A stretch of DNA of 64,000 nt. It comes from Kitasatospora sp. NBC_00374. GTDB taxonomy: Bacteria; Actinomycetota; Actinomycetes; Streptomycetales; Streptomycetaceae. Location of the stretch: the NCBI RefSeq assembly GCF_041434935.1, contig NZ_CP107964.1:3224001-3288000 (forward strand), read 5' to 3'. Below the pieces are notes generated by a model. The model made no database searches, had not been told where the DNA came from, and worked only from the letters and a program-made list of their open reading frames with translations. This document shows, in pieces, positions 33,547-42,258 of this stretch (position 1 is the stretch's first letter; each line of letters opens with the position of its first letter). The position numbers were made by a program, and so were the translations under genes.

Positions 33547-35103
33547 ATGGAGCAAGCACGACAGGCCACCATCGGCGCGCGGACGGCCCGGCACGCCGCC
33601 GAGCGGCCCGACCACCCCGCGGTCGTCTGCGACGGCCGCGAACTCACCTACGCGCAGCTGCACCGGGAGAGCAACCGGACCGCCCACGCGCTGCGCGCGG
33701 CCGGGCTCGGCCGCGGCGCCCGGGTCGCCTACCTGGGCCGGGAGTCGGAGCACTACTACGACCTCGCGGTCGGCTGCGCGAAGGCGGGCGTGGTGCTGGT
33801 GCCGATCAACTGGCGGCTGACCAGCCGCGAGGTGGAGCACATCCTGACCGACTCCGGCGCCGAACTGCTCTTCGTCGAGCGGGAGTTCCTCGGACCGGTG
33901 GAGAAGCTCCGGGAGCCCTCGGCGCGCACGCTGGTGGAGCTGGACACCGACGCGGACCGGGCCGGCGGCTTCCTCGCCTGGAAGGCCGGCGCCCCCGAGG
34001 CCGACCTTCCCCCGACGGCGGTCACCGACGACCCGGTGCTGCAGATGTACACCAGCGGCACCAGCGGTCTGCCCAAGGGCGTGGTGCTGGCCCACCGCAG
34101 CTTCTTCACCTTCATCGAGTCCATGCGGCGGCACGGCACCGACTGGATCGACTGGCGCGCCGAGGACCGCACCCTGATCTGCTTCCCCGGCCTGCACTCG
34201 GCCGGGATGGCCTGGTTCATGCACACCCTGAACGTGGGCGGCACCAGTGTGATCATGCGGATGTTCAACGCCGAGGAGGCCGTCCGGCTGATCGAGCGGC
34301 ACGCGATCACCACCACCTGGGCCGCGCCCGCCATGCTCGACATGATGCTGGCCGAGCGCGGCGTCACCCCCGCCACCTTCCGCTCGCTGCGCAAGGTGGT
34401 CTACGGCGGGGCGCCGATCTCGCCCGCCCTGCTGGCCCGCTCGATCGACGGCTTCGGCTGCGAGCTGGCCCAGATGTACGCCGCCGCCGAGACCGGCAGC
34501 GTGGTCACCTGCCTCGCCCCCGGGGACCACGTGCCGGGCAACCCCCGGCTCACCTCGGCGGGCCGGTCCTGCCCCGGCAACCGGGTGCGGATCGTCGACG
34601 ACGAGGGCCGGGAGCTGCCGGCCGGCCGGATCGGCCAGGTCTGCGTCGACACCCCCGCGCACTTCGTCGAGTACTGGCGGCAGCCCGAGGCCACCGCAAA
34701 GGCCCTGGTGGACGGCTGGCTGCGGCTCGGCGACCTCGGCTACCTGGACGAGGACGGCTACCTGTTCCTGTGCGACCGGATCAGCGACACCATCATCGTC
34801 GCCGGGCAGAACATCTACCCCGTCGAGGTGGAGAACGCGGTGCGCGAGCACCCGGCCGTCGCGGACGTCGCCGTGATCGGGGTGCCCGACCCGCGCTGGG
34901 GCGAGACCGTCCGGGCCTGCGTGGTCCCGGCCCCGGGCGAGCGGATCGGCGGGCGCGAGCTGATGCTCTTCCTGCGCGGCCGGCTCGCCGACTTCAAGAT
35001 CCCGAGCAGCTACGACTTCCTGGACGAGCTGCCGCGAAACCCCACCGGCAAGGTGCTCCGCCGGGTCCTGCGGGACCAGCTGGCCGCACCGAGCCCGTCC
35101 TGA
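33547..35103 (+). CDS. AMP-forming acyl-CoA/ACP ligase
   Basis: A 518-aa ANL-superfamily enzyme that activates a carboxylate as acyl-AMP and loads CoA or an ACP. The P-loop YTSGTSGLPKG is at 168-178. YGGAPISPALLARS and YAAAETGS are the A4/A5 region. Next come GWLRLGDLGYLDEDGYLFLCDR (A7/A8) and the C-terminal catalytic lysine K502 in NPTGKVLRR. It is most like fatty-acyl or aryl ligases. In this operon it could recycle free acids released by the thioesterase or load a starter. Start ATG 33547 follows GGAGAGG. Confidence 0.92.
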   Translation: MEQARQATIGARTARHAAERPDHPAVVCDGRELTYAQLHRESNRTAHALRAAGLGRGARVAYLGRESEHYYDLAVGCAKAGVVLVPINWRLTSREVEHILTDSGAELLFVEREFLGPVEKLREPSARTLVELDTDADRAGGFLAWKAGAPEADLPPTAVTDDPVLQMYTSGTSGLPKGVVLAHRSFFTFIESMRRHGTDWIDWRAEDRTLICFPGLHSAGMAWFMHTLNVGGTSVIMRMFNAEEAVRLIERHAITTTWAAPAMLDMMLAERGVTPATFRSLRKVVYGGAPISPALLARSIDGFGCELAQMYAAAETGSVVTCLAPGDHVPGNPRLTSAGRSCPGNRVRIVDDEGRELPAGRIGQVCVDTPAHFVEYWRQPEATAKALVDGWLRLGDLGYLDEDGYLFLCDRISDTIIVAGQNIYPVEVENAVREHPAVADVAVIGVPDPRWGETVRACVVPAPGERIGGRELMLFLRGRLADFKIPSSYDFLDELPRNPTGKVLRRVLRDQLAAPSPS

Positions 35104-35116
35104 GGAGGACCCTGCG

Positions 35117-35890
35117 ATGGCCGACCGCACCGCCCCGGTCACCGGGCGCTGGTTCCAGGCGGAGTCCGACCCGGACGCGCCGATCCGGCTGTTCCTGTTC
35201 CACTACGCCGGCAGCGGCGCCTCGATCTACCGGGAGTGGCTGCCCCTGCTGCCGGCCGACGTCTCCGCGCAGTCCGTCCAGCTGCCCGGGCGTCAGGACC
35301 GGCTCCGGGAGCAGCCGTTCACCGAGATCGGGCCGCTGATCGATGAGCTGGCGGACGAGATCGAGGCCGAGCTCGACGACCGGCCGTTCGGCTTCTTCGG
35401 CCACTGCATGGGCTCGCTGCTCGGTTACCGGCTGGCCACCGAGATCCACCGCCGGGGCGGCCCGTCCCCGGTACTGCTCGGCGCCTCGGCCTGGGCGCCG
35501 GTCGGGTTCCGCACTCCCCCGGTCGAGCAGCTGGACGTGCCGGAGGACGAGATCGTCGAGTGGGCCCGCGGCCTCGGCTCGCTGCCCGAGGAGATCCTGA
35601 AGGACCGCCAGACCCTCGACATGATGATGCCGACCATGCGGGCCGACCTGCTGGTCTGCGCGAGCTACCAGGACGACGGCGCACCGGTCCCCTGCCCGAT
35701 CGTCAGCTACAGCGCCACCACGGATCCCCTGGTGGAGCCCTCCGCGATGGTGTCCTGGGCCTCCCGCACCCCCGAGTACCTCGGCAACCGGGTCTTCCCC
35801 GGCGGGCACTTCTTCCTGCACCAGGAGACCCTCTCGATCACCGCCGACTACGTCCGGCTGCTGCGCCGGCGGGCCGGCGCGAGCGGCTGA
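35117..35890 (+). CDS. Type II thioesterase with Cys in the nucleophile elbow
   Basis: A 257-aa alpha/beta hydrolase of the TE II (GrsT/RifR) family. LFHYAGSGASIYREW forms the oxyanion loop, and the usual GHSMG elbow reads GHCMG, putting Cys at position 97. SATTDPLVEPSAM holds the Asp, and GGHFFLHQE the catalytic His. TE II enzymes hydrolyse misprimed or stalled acyl chains from carrier proteins. A Cys nucleophile favours longer-lived acyl intermediates and is known in some chain-releasing TEs. The ligase stop lies 13 bp upstream, so translation is probably coupled. Confidence 0.9.
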   Translation: MADRTAPVTGRWFQAESDPDAPIRLFLFHYAGSGASIYREWLPLLPADVSAQSVQLPGRQDRLREQPFTEIGPLIDELADEIEAELDDRPFGFFGHCMGSLLGYRLATEIHRRGGPSPVLLGASAWAPVGFRTPPVEQLDVPEDEIVEWARGLGSLPEEILKDRQTLDMMMPTMRADLLVCASYQDDGAPVPCPIVSYSATTDPLVEPSAMVSWASRTPEYLGNRVFPGGHFFLHQETLSITADYVRLLRRRAGASG

Positions 35891-35966
35891 CCCGAGAGCA
35901 CCCCCGCACGTCCCCGCACGTCCCGTACGACGACCCCGTACCACCCGTCCCGAGAGGAGCACCGGC

Positions 35967-36365
35967 ATGACCAACCCCAACGCCTTCGCCGACCGCTACG
36001 TCGCGCTCTGGAACGAGAGCGACCCGGCCGCCCGCCGCAAGGCCGTCGAGGAGCTGTGGGCCCCGGAGGGCAGCTACTTCAACGCCCTCGCCGAGTCCAG
36101 GGGCCACGAGGAGATCGCCACCCAGATCGGCTACGCGCACGACGCCTACGCGGTGGGCGGCTTCGCCTTCCGCTCCTCGGCCAACGCCGTCGGGCACCAC
36201 GGCACGCTGCGCTTCAACTGGGTGATGGTGGCCGCGGACAGCGGCGCGCTGGAGGCCGTCGGCTTCGACTTCGTGGTCCTGGACGACCAGGGCCGGATCA
36301 CCGCCGACTACCAGTACATCGACACCCCGCCCTCGTACACCGTCCCGCCGCCGTCGGCCGCCTGA
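35967..36365 (+). CDS. SnoaL-like (NTF2-fold) protein
   Basis: A 132-aa protein with the NTF2-like pattern NAFADRYVALWNESDPAARRKAVEELW at the N-terminus, and LRFNWVMVAAD and GFDFVVLDDQGRITADYQYID later. The fold serves cyclases, isomerases and small-molecule binding proteins. No catalytic set can be assigned. A double-length relative with the same opening motif (RYVAVWNEPDPAVR) is encoded at 37367-38068, so both may derive from one duplication. ATG 35967 follows GAGAGGAG. Confidence 0.82.
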   Translation: MTNPNAFADRYVALWNESDPAARRKAVEELWAPEGSYFNALAESRGHEEIATQIGYAHDAYAVGGFAFRSSANAVGHHGTLRFNWVMVAADSGALEAVGFDFVVLDDQGRITADYQYIDTPPSYTVPPPSAA

Positions 36366-36379
36366 GGCGGCAGTGGCGC

Positions 36380-36408
36380 GAAGGCCCGGCCGGATCGGCC
36401 GGGCCTTC
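36380..36408. terminator. Bidirectional terminator between SnoaL-like gene and XRE regulator
   Basis: Twelve-base stem GAAGGCCCGGCC / GGCCGGGCCTTC with 5-nt loop, midway between two convergent stop codons. Confidence 0.82.
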
Positions 36409-36430
36409 CGCGTGCCCGGGCGGGCGGACG

Positions 36431-37237
36431 TCAGCCGCGCAGCAGGGCCGCGGTGGCCGCGTCGGCCGGGAAGAAGGTCTCGATGGCCAGTTCGGCGACG
36501 GTGATGTCCAGCGGCATGCCGAACGTGGCGATGGTGCAGAACAGCGACAGCTCCTCGCCCCGGTGACCGATCCGCAGCGGCACCATCAGGTCACCGCCGG
36601 CGGGGAGTTCGGGCGGCGGGAGGTCCGGTTCCGGGCCGGTGTGCGGATAGCCCGCGACCTCGCGGAGCAGCTCGGTGAGCCGCGGTTCGGCGGTCAGTGC
36701 GACCCGGCGCTGCAGCCGGGTGAGCAGATGGGCCCGCCACTCGGCGAAGTTGAGGATGCGCGGAGCCATCCCCTCCGGGTGCAGGGCGAGCCGCAGGGCG
36801 TTCATCGGGCCGCGCAGCAGGTGCGGGGCGGCGCCCTCGGTGAAGACGGCGAAGCCCCGGTTGTGCTCGACGATGTTCCAGCCGCGGTCGACCACCAGGG
36901 CCGGCAGCGGGTCGTGGCCGGCCAGGATCTGCCGGAGGGTGTCACGCACCGGTGCCATCTCCCGTGCGTCCAGCGGCGAGTCGGTGAACGCGGGCGCGAA
37001 GCCGGCCGCCAGCAGCAGGTGGTTCTGCTCCCGGTGCGGCAGTTCGAGCTGCTCGGCCAGGCGCAGCAGCATGTCGCGGCTGGGTGAGGAGCGGCCGGTC
37101 TCCAGGAAGCTGAGGTGCCGGGTGGAGACCTGGGCGCGGGTGGCGAGCACCAGTTGGCTCAGCCCGCGGCGCTCGCGCCAGTGGCGCATCAGTTCCCCGA
37201 CCGGTCGCTGCGTCGGCCGGTCCGTGGTGGTGGGCAC
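36431..37237 (-). CDS. XRE-family regulator with MmyB-like sensor domain
   Basis: A 268-aa transcription factor. The N-terminal HTH (LMRHWRERRGLSQLVLATRAQVSTRHLSFLETGRSSPS) is followed by the conserved linker and an MmyB-type PAS-like domain (about 90-268, PALVVDRGWNIVEHNRGFAVF ... GDLMVPLRIGHRGEELSLF). In known structures this domain binds a fatty-acid-like ligand. Adjacent genes in actinobacteria are often redox enzymes. Here it may sense the acyl product. The GTG at 37237 is chosen since GGAGAGG sits 8 nt upstream; a longer form to 37321 is possible. Confidence 0.85.
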   Translation of the reverse strand: MPTTTDRPTQRPVGELMRHWRERRGLSQLVLATRAQVSTRHLSFLETGRSSPSRDMLLRLAEQLELPHREQNHLLLAAGFAPAFTDSPLDAREMAPVRDTLRQILAGHDPLPALVVDRGWNIVEHNRGFAVFTEGAAPHLLRGPMNALRLALHPEGMAPRILNFAEWRAHLLTRLQRRVALTAEPRLTELLREVAGYPHTGPEPDLPPPELPAGGDLMVPLRIGHRGEELSLFCTIATFGMPLDITVAELAIETFFPADAATAALLRG

Positions 37238-37366
37238 GTGGGTCACCTCTCCACCCTGCGGCATCCCGCCCCGCCGGCACAACTCCGGCGGCCGGCGGCC
37301 CGTCCGGGGCGGGCACGGCACGGCGGGGGGCCGGCGCCGGGCCGGCCCCCCGCCGTCGACGGGTCA

Positions 37367-38068
37367 TCAGATGGTGAACCGGTAGTGGGCGGCGAGCAGC
37401 CCGTCGGCGCCGCGGATCAGGAAGTCGACGCCGGTGACCGCGGGGCCGCCGTCGGCGGGGGTCAGCTCCCAGCCGAAGCGCAGCGCGTCGTGCTGGGCGG
37501 AGGCGTGGCCGCGCAGCCGGCGGACCTCGCCCTTCGGTGCGGCGGCGAGGGCGGTGTGCAGGTCGCGCTCGGCGCTGTCGTCGACCAGGCGGGCGTCCGG
37601 GGCGTAGAGCGCGTCGGTCTGCTTGCGGCGCAGCTCCTCGTCCTGTTCCCGGGGCAGCGCGAGCAGGCGTCCGGCCAGTTCGTCCAGTTCGGCGGCGGGC
37701 GCCGGGGGCTCGTTGAACTGGTAGTCGACGCGGAGCCGGCCGGCCTCGTCCAGCAGGACGAAGTCGAAGCCGACGGCCAGCACGTCCCGGCCGGCGGCGG
37801 GCGTCATCTCCCAGGTGAAGACGGCCGCGTCGTGGTGGGTGACCAGGTCGTCGCGGTGCCGGAAGAGCAGGCCCGCGCCGCCGACGAACTGCTCGTACGC
37901 CTCGGTGACCCGGGCGGCCAGGGATTCCGTGCCCCGGAAGGCGCGGGTCTGGGTGTAGTGCAGGCCGTCCGGGGCCCACAGGGCGGCGACGCCGGCGTGC
38001 CGGACGGCCGGGTCGGGCTCGTTCCAGACCGCCACGTAGCGGTCGAGCAGGGTGTCGGGGGCAGTCAC
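37367..38068 (-). CDS. Tandem SnoaL-like protein
   Basis: A 233-aa product with two NTF2/SnoaL-like halves. The first (about 5-120) begins TLLDRYVAVWNEPDPAVRHAGV and ends DFVLLDEAGRLRVDYQFNEP. The second (about 128-233) contains DALYAPDARLVDDSAERD and ends GVDFLIRGADGLLAAHYRFTI. The first half clearly resembles the single-domain protein at 35967. Function unknown. The GTG start at 38068 follows GAGGAA. It is followed by the XRE gene and preceded by the MFS exporter on the same strand. Confidence 0.78.
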   Translation of the reverse strand: MTAPDTLLDRYVAVWNEPDPAVRHAGVAALWAPDGLHYTQTRAFRGTESLAARVTEAYEQFVGGAGLLFRHRDDLVTHHDAAVFTWEMTPAAGRDVLAVGFDFVLLDEAGRLRVDYQFNEPPAPAAELDELAGRLLALPREQDEELRRKQTDALYAPDARLVDDSAERDLHTALAAAPKGEVRRLRGHASAQHDALRFGWELTPADGGPAVTGVDFLIRGADGLLAAHYRFTI

Positions 38069-38156
38069 AGGGGGTTCCTCTTTCCGGTGGGTCGGGGGGA
38101 CGGCCCCCGCCCCGGCCGTGGTCGCGGGTGGCCGGGGCGGGGTCGGGCGGGGTAGG

Positions 38157-39614
38157 TCACTTGCCGGAGTTGCCGCGCGGCAGCAGCTGCACCAGGGCGG
38201 CGAGCAGCACCGCGACGCCGACCAGGAAGACCGCGCTCAGGTCGAAGGCGTGCGGGTAGTCAGCGACAGCGGGGGTGTCGCCGAGGGCGTTGTAGAAGAT
38301 GATGCCGATGATCGACACACCGAGGGCGTTGCCGATCTGCAGGGCGGTGGTGAGCACACCGGAGGCCGCGCCCGCGTACTGCGGGGAGACCCGGGCGAGG
38401 ACGGTCGAGGCAAGTGGGGCGACGGCCAGTCCCATCCCGGCACCGTCCAGGACGAGGCCCGGGATCAGCCAGGTGATGTGTCCGGTGGTGCCGATCGCGG
38501 CGGCGGTGAGGCCGAGTACGACCAGGCCCGCGCCCATCAGCAGGGCACCCACCGCGATCACCTGGCGGCCGAGCCTGGCCGCGAACTTGCCGGCGTTCAT
38601 CGAGGTGTACATGTAGCCGGCGCCGATCGCGGCGAACAGCAGGCCGGCCTGCAGGGCGTCCAGGCCGCAGCCGCGCTGCACGTACAGGGCGAAGACCAGG
38701 AAGAACGAGGCCTGGCCCATCCAGAAGACCAGCTGGCTGAGCAGGCCGGCGACGAACGCGCGCTCCCGGAACGGCGACAGGTTGACCAGCGGGGAGCCGC
38801 CGCGCGCGGCCAGCCGGCTCTCCTGCAGGGCGAACAGTGCGAACAGCACCGCGGCGGCGGCGAAGCTCAGCCAGGTCCACAGCGGCCAGCCCTGCTCGCG
38901 GCCCTCGATCAGCGGGAGCACCAGGGCGACCAGCGCGGCGGTGATGACCGCGACGCCGACCAGGTCGAGCTTCGGGCGGCCGGGGGCGCGGGTCTCCGGC
39001 ACGAACCTGAGGGTCAGCGCGATGATCGCGGCGCCGATCGGCAGGTTGACCAGGAAGCAGGAGCGCCAGCCGAGCCCGGCGATGTCGGCCTGGATCAGCA
39101 GGCCGCCGATGAGCTGACCGAACACGGCTGCCAGGCCCATCGCCAGGCCGTACCCGGTGAACACCTTCAGTTTGGCGGCGCCGGTGTAGACGGTGCCGAG
39201 GATGGCGAGCACCTGGGGCGCGAGCAGGGCCGCCGAGACGCCCTGGCCGGCGCGGGCGGCCACCAGGTAGGAGCCGCTGGTGGCGATGCCGCAGAACAGC
39301 GAGGCGATCGTGAACAGGGCCAGGCCCAGGACGAACATCCGCCGGCGGCCGTACAGGTCGCCGAGCCGTCCACCGGTGATCAGACCCACGCCGTACGCCA
39401 GGCCGAAGCCCGCGACCACCCACTCGATGGCCGAGGCGCTGGCGTGCAGGTCGGCCTGGGTGGACGGGATGGCGACATTGACGATGAAGAAGTCCAGCGT
39501 CGTCATGAATACGCCGGAGAGAACGATCGGAAGAATCGCTCGGTGCGGCTCGGCCGCGGCTACCGGGACCGGCGCCGGCGGTGCCGCCGTGACGGGGTTT
39601 GTCTCAGTGGTCAT
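38157..39614 (-). CDS. MFS drug exporter, DHA2 (14-TM) family
   Basis: A 485-aa permease with 14 predicted membrane helices. Typical motif A is GGRLGDLYGRRRMFVLG, and the DHA2-type GATGWRSCFLVN-like segment reads LGWRSCFLVNLPIGAA. The N-terminal helix carries TLDFFIVNVAIPS. Proton-driven export and self-resistance to the cluster product is the likely role. The ATG at 39614 follows AGGAG 9 nt upstream. It is divergent from the SARP gene at 40098. Confidence 0.92.
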   Translation of the reverse strand: MTTETNPVTAAPPAPVPVAAAEPHRAILPIVLSGVFMTTLDFFIVNVAIPSTQADLHASASAIEWVVAGFGLAYGVGLITGGRLGDLYGRRRMFVLGLALFTIASLFCGIATSGSYLVAARAGQGVSAALLAPQVLAILGTVYTGAAKLKVFTGYGLAMGLAAVFGQLIGGLLIQADIAGLGWRSCFLVNLPIGAAIIALTLRFVPETRAPGRPKLDLVGVAVITAALVALVLPLIEGREQGWPLWTWLSFAAAAVLFALFALQESRLAARGGSPLVNLSPFRERAFVAGLLSQLVFWMGQASFFLVFALYVQRGCGLDALQAGLLFAAIGAGYMYTSMNAGKFAARLGRQVIAVGALLMGAGLVVLGLTAAAIGTTGHITWLIPGLVLDGAGMGLAVAPLASTVLARVSPQYAGAASGVLTTALQIGNALGVSIIGIIFYNALGDTPAVADYPHAFDLSAVFLVGVAVLLAALVQLLPRGNSGK

Positions 39615-40097
39615 AGGTCCAACTCCTGGTCGATCACGTAGTCCTGCTCTGCCAGAGCCGATCCGGAGGCTGTGTCCAGCTTGGCCACCCTCCATCGGGG
39701 CGGTCAATTACCCGGGAGGTCATGGTCATCGCTCCACAGGCCGACGATTCGCCGACGAACGGTATTCCCGCGAGGCCGCCCGGAACTCCTTCCCGGGCCT
39801 GTCCGGGAGAATTTCGGGATTCTGTTCGGGTGATTGGTCGAGTTCATTTCCAAGGAATGCGCACAGAGGCGCCGTCGCACGCGGGCCGGAGACCCGTCCG
39901 ATGTCGGACGCCTCCGGAAAGCACGGTGGCAGAGCCCGGTGGAGCGGGCACGGACCAGCGGTGGAGCGCCACTCGAACCCGGCTGGACGCGCGCCGGACG
40001 CCGCCGTGCGGCCTCCAGCCGGAATCAAGGACCCGCCCCGACAATCCGCACGCCTGTTCCGCCGGCAACCAACCGCTCTTCACCACAGGGGGAACAC
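39615..40097. promoter_or_regulatory. Divergent promoter region, MFS exporter / SARP
   Basis: A 483-bp gap between divergent genes, relatively AT-richer around 39740-39860 (AATTTCGGGATTC, TTCATTTCC). I saw no 11-bp-spaced GTCAG heptamers here, so the SARP probably does not activate its own gene through that motif. Confidence 0.4.
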
Positions 40098-40892
40098 ATG
40101 CAGTTCAGGATCCTGGGCCCGGTCGGCACGGTCGTCAACGGCCGCTTCGCCACCGTGCCCGGCACGAGACAGCGCACCCTGCTGGCGACCCTGCTGATCC
40201 GGGCCCGCCGGCTGGTGCCCACCGAGCAGCTCTACACCGAGCTCTGGGGCGACAACCCGCCGGCCACGGTGGAGAACTCGCTGCAGGCCCACGTCTCCCG
40301 GCTGCGCCGCACCCTGCGCCGGCTGGGCGGCCCGCACGGCGACGTACCGCCGCTGATCACCCAGGCCTCCGGCTACATCCTGGACGTCGCCCCGGAGGAC
40401 GTGGACATGTACCTCTTCCGGGAGCAGCTGGCCGCCGCCCGGCACGCCGTCACCGGCGACCCTGAGGTGGCCGGCTCGCTGCTGGCCGACGCCCTCGGGC
40501 TCTGGCAGGGCAGCCCGATGCAGGACGCGGCGCCCGGGCCGCTGTGCCAGAGCGTCTCCCTGCAGCTGGACGAGGAGCACCTGGCCGCCCAGGAGGACCG
40601 GCTCTGGGTGGACGCGCTGTGGGGCGAACCGACCCACGTCATCGGCGAGTTGAAGCGGATGAGCGTCGCCCACCCGTGGCGGGAGCGGATCACCGAGATG
40701 CTGATGCGGGCGCTCTACCGCTCGGGGCGGCAGGCCGAGGCGGTCGAGGTCTACAACACCGCCCGGCAGCGCCTGATCGACGAGCTCGGCATGGAGCCGT
40801 CCCCGCAGCTCAAGCAGCTGTTCCGGGAGGTGCTGATCCAGGCCCCGGCGCTGCACCAGCCGGCCGCGCAGTACCTGCTCCGGACGGCCTGA
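40098..40892 (+). CDS. SARP-family pathway activator
   Basis: A 264-aa Streptomyces antibiotic regulatory protein. An OmpR-like winged helix spans about 1-95 (MQFRILGPVGTVVNGRF, RTLLATLLIRARRLVPTEQLYTELWGDNPPATVENSLQAHVSRLRRTL). A bacterial transcriptional activation domain spans about 97-250 (YLFREQLAAARHA ... LYRSGRQAEAVEVYNTARQRLIDELGMEPSP). It is the best candidate to bind the three GTCAG boxes in this window. The ATG at 40098 follows GGGGGA. Confidence 0.93.
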   Translation: MQFRILGPVGTVVNGRFATVPGTRQRTLLATLLIRARRLVPTEQLYTELWGDNPPATVENSLQAHVSRLRRTLRRLGGPHGDVPPLITQASGYILDVAPEDVDMYLFREQLAAARHAVTGDPEVAGSLLADALGLWQGSPMQDAAPGPLCQSVSLQLDEEHLAAQEDRLWVDALWGEPTHVIGELKRMSVAHPWRERITEMLMRALYRSGRQAEAVEVYNTARQRLIDELGMEPSPQLKQLFREVLIQAPALHQPAAQYLLRTA

Positions 40893-40915
40893 CCCGCCGC
40901 CCGCCCGGCATGCCG

Positions 40916-40947
40916 ACGGCGCGACGCCCCTGCGGGTGCCGCGCCGT
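40916..40947. terminator. Hairpin between SARP and serS-like gene
   Basis: ACGGCGCG / CGCGCCGT outer stem with an imperfect inner GC-rich stem, followed by TTTC. It separates the convergent SARP and seryl-tRNA synthetase genes. Confidence 0.6.
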
Positions 40948-40956
40948 TTCGGCCGT

Positions 40957-42231
40957 TCAGCGCTCGACCGCACCACCGGGCAGGATCCGGCGGAAACCCG
41001 TGTACGGCACCAGCGCCTCGGGCAGCAGCACCGAGCCGTCCGGCTGCGCGCCCTGTTCCAGCAGCGCCGCCACCGTCCGGCCGATCGGCAGCGCCGAGCC
41101 GTTCAGGGTGGCGGCCGGCAGCTTGCGCCCCTCGGCCGTCCGGTGGCGGACACCGGCCCGGCGGGCCTGGAAGGCCCCGCAGTCCGAGACCGAGGAGATC
41201 TCCCGGTAGGAGTCGCTGCCCGGCAGCCAGACCTCGATGTCGTACGTCATCCGGGCCGAGAAGCCCATGTCCCCGGCCGGCAGCAGGACCACCCGGTAGG
41301 AGAGTTCGAGCCGGCGCAGGCACTCCTCCACCTGGCCGACCATCAGTTCGAGCTGTGCCGGGGCGTCGTCGAGGGCGCAGATCCGCACCAGCTCCACCTT
41401 CTCGAACTGGTGCAGCCGCAGCACCCCGCGGGTGTCCCGCCCGTACGAGCCGGCCTCGGCGCGGTAGCAGGGCGTGCGGGCGGTCATCGCGATCGGCAGG
41501 GCGCGGGTGTCCAGCAGTTCCCCGGCCACCAGGTTGGTGAGCGGCACCTCGGCGGTCGGGATCAGGAACAGCTCCCGGCCGCCGACCGAGGTGGCGAACA
41601 ACTCCTCCTGGAATTTCGGGAGTTGACCGGTGCCGGTCATCGTCTCGCGGTTCACCAGGTGCGGCACCGAATACTCGGTGTAGCCGTGCTCCTCGGTGTG
41701 CAGGTCGAGCAGGAAGGACGCCAGGGCGCGCTCCAGCCGGGCCCCCGGCCCGCGGCTGACACTGAACCGGGCGCCGGAGAGCGCGGCCGCCCTGGCCATG
41801 TCCAGCACGCCGAGCGACTCGCCGAGGTCCGCGTGGTGGCGGGCCGGTCCGGCCGCCGGGCGCAGCGGCGGACCGCCCCGGCGGACCTCCACCGCCTCCT
41901 TCTCGCTGTCGCCGTCCGGCACCGTGTCGAGCGGCAGGTTGGGGATGCCCAACAGGGCCTCCTCCAGCTCCAGTTCGGCGGCCCGCACGAGCGCCTCCGC
42001 CTCCTGCACCCGCTCGCGCAGCCGCCGCAGCTCCTCCCGGCCGGCCTCGGTCGGCCGCGGCCCGCGGGACGCCCGCTTCAGCTCACCCCGCAGCGCGGCC
42101 ACCGTCTCCAGGCCCTCGCCGCGGCGCCGGTGCGCGGCGCCCAGCGCCTCCAGGTCCAGCCGGTACCGGCGCCGGGCGAGACGGCGCACCGCCTCCGGGC
42201 CCAGCTCGATCAGCTCACGTACGTCGTGCAC
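40957..42231 (-). CDS. Seryl-tRNA synthetase, pathway copy (VlmL-like)
   Basis: A 424-aa class II synthetase that charges tRNA-Ser. Residues about 30-105 form the antiparallel coiled-coil arm that in SerRS grips the long variable arm of tRNA-Ser. The catalytic core has motif 2 TPCYRAEAGSYGRDTRGVLRLHQFEKVELV and motif 3 LNGSALPIGRTVAALLEQ, with LIPTAEVPLTNL for serine binding. The usual SSCSNxxDFQARR loop is changed to SSVSDCGAFQARR. SerRS does not read the anticodon. In valanimycin biosynthesis a dedicated SerRS (VlmL) supplies seryl-tRNA to VlmA. Here it ends a long biosynthetic operon and lies 11 kb from a tRNA-Ser-like gene, so a pathway role is likely. GTG start after GAGGAG. Confidence 0.93.
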   Translation of the reverse strand: MHDVRELIELGPEAVRRLARRRYRLDLEALGAAHRRRGEGLETVAALRGELKRASRGPRPTEAGREELRRLRERVQEAEALVRAAELELEEALLGIPNLPLDTVPDGDSEKEAVEVRRGGPPLRPAAGPARHHADLGESLGVLDMARAAALSGARFSVSRGPGARLERALASFLLDLHTEEHGYTEYSVPHLVNRETMTGTGQLPKFQEELFATSVGGRELFLIPTAEVPLTNLVAGELLDTRALPIAMTARTPCYRAEAGSYGRDTRGVLRLHQFEKVELVRICALDDAPAQLELMVGQVEECLRRLELSYRVVLLPAGDMGFSARMTYDIEVWLPGSDSYREISSVSDCGAFQARRAGVRHRTAEGRKLPAATLNGSALPIGRTVAALLEQGAQPDGSVLLPEALVPYTGFRRILPGGAVER

Positions 42232-42258
42232 GGGACTCTCCTCGGAAGGCAGACGGTG

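Noticed and set aside
28727..33559. Long minus-strand reading frame antisense to the PKS
   Set aside because: It mirrors the PKS codon bias, is rich in Gly/Arg/Gln/Val and has no domain; a shadow of the real gene.
42232..42258. T-box riboswitch controlling serS
   Set aside because: Only 27 bases separate serS from the permease gene, too little for a T-box; serS is an operon member.
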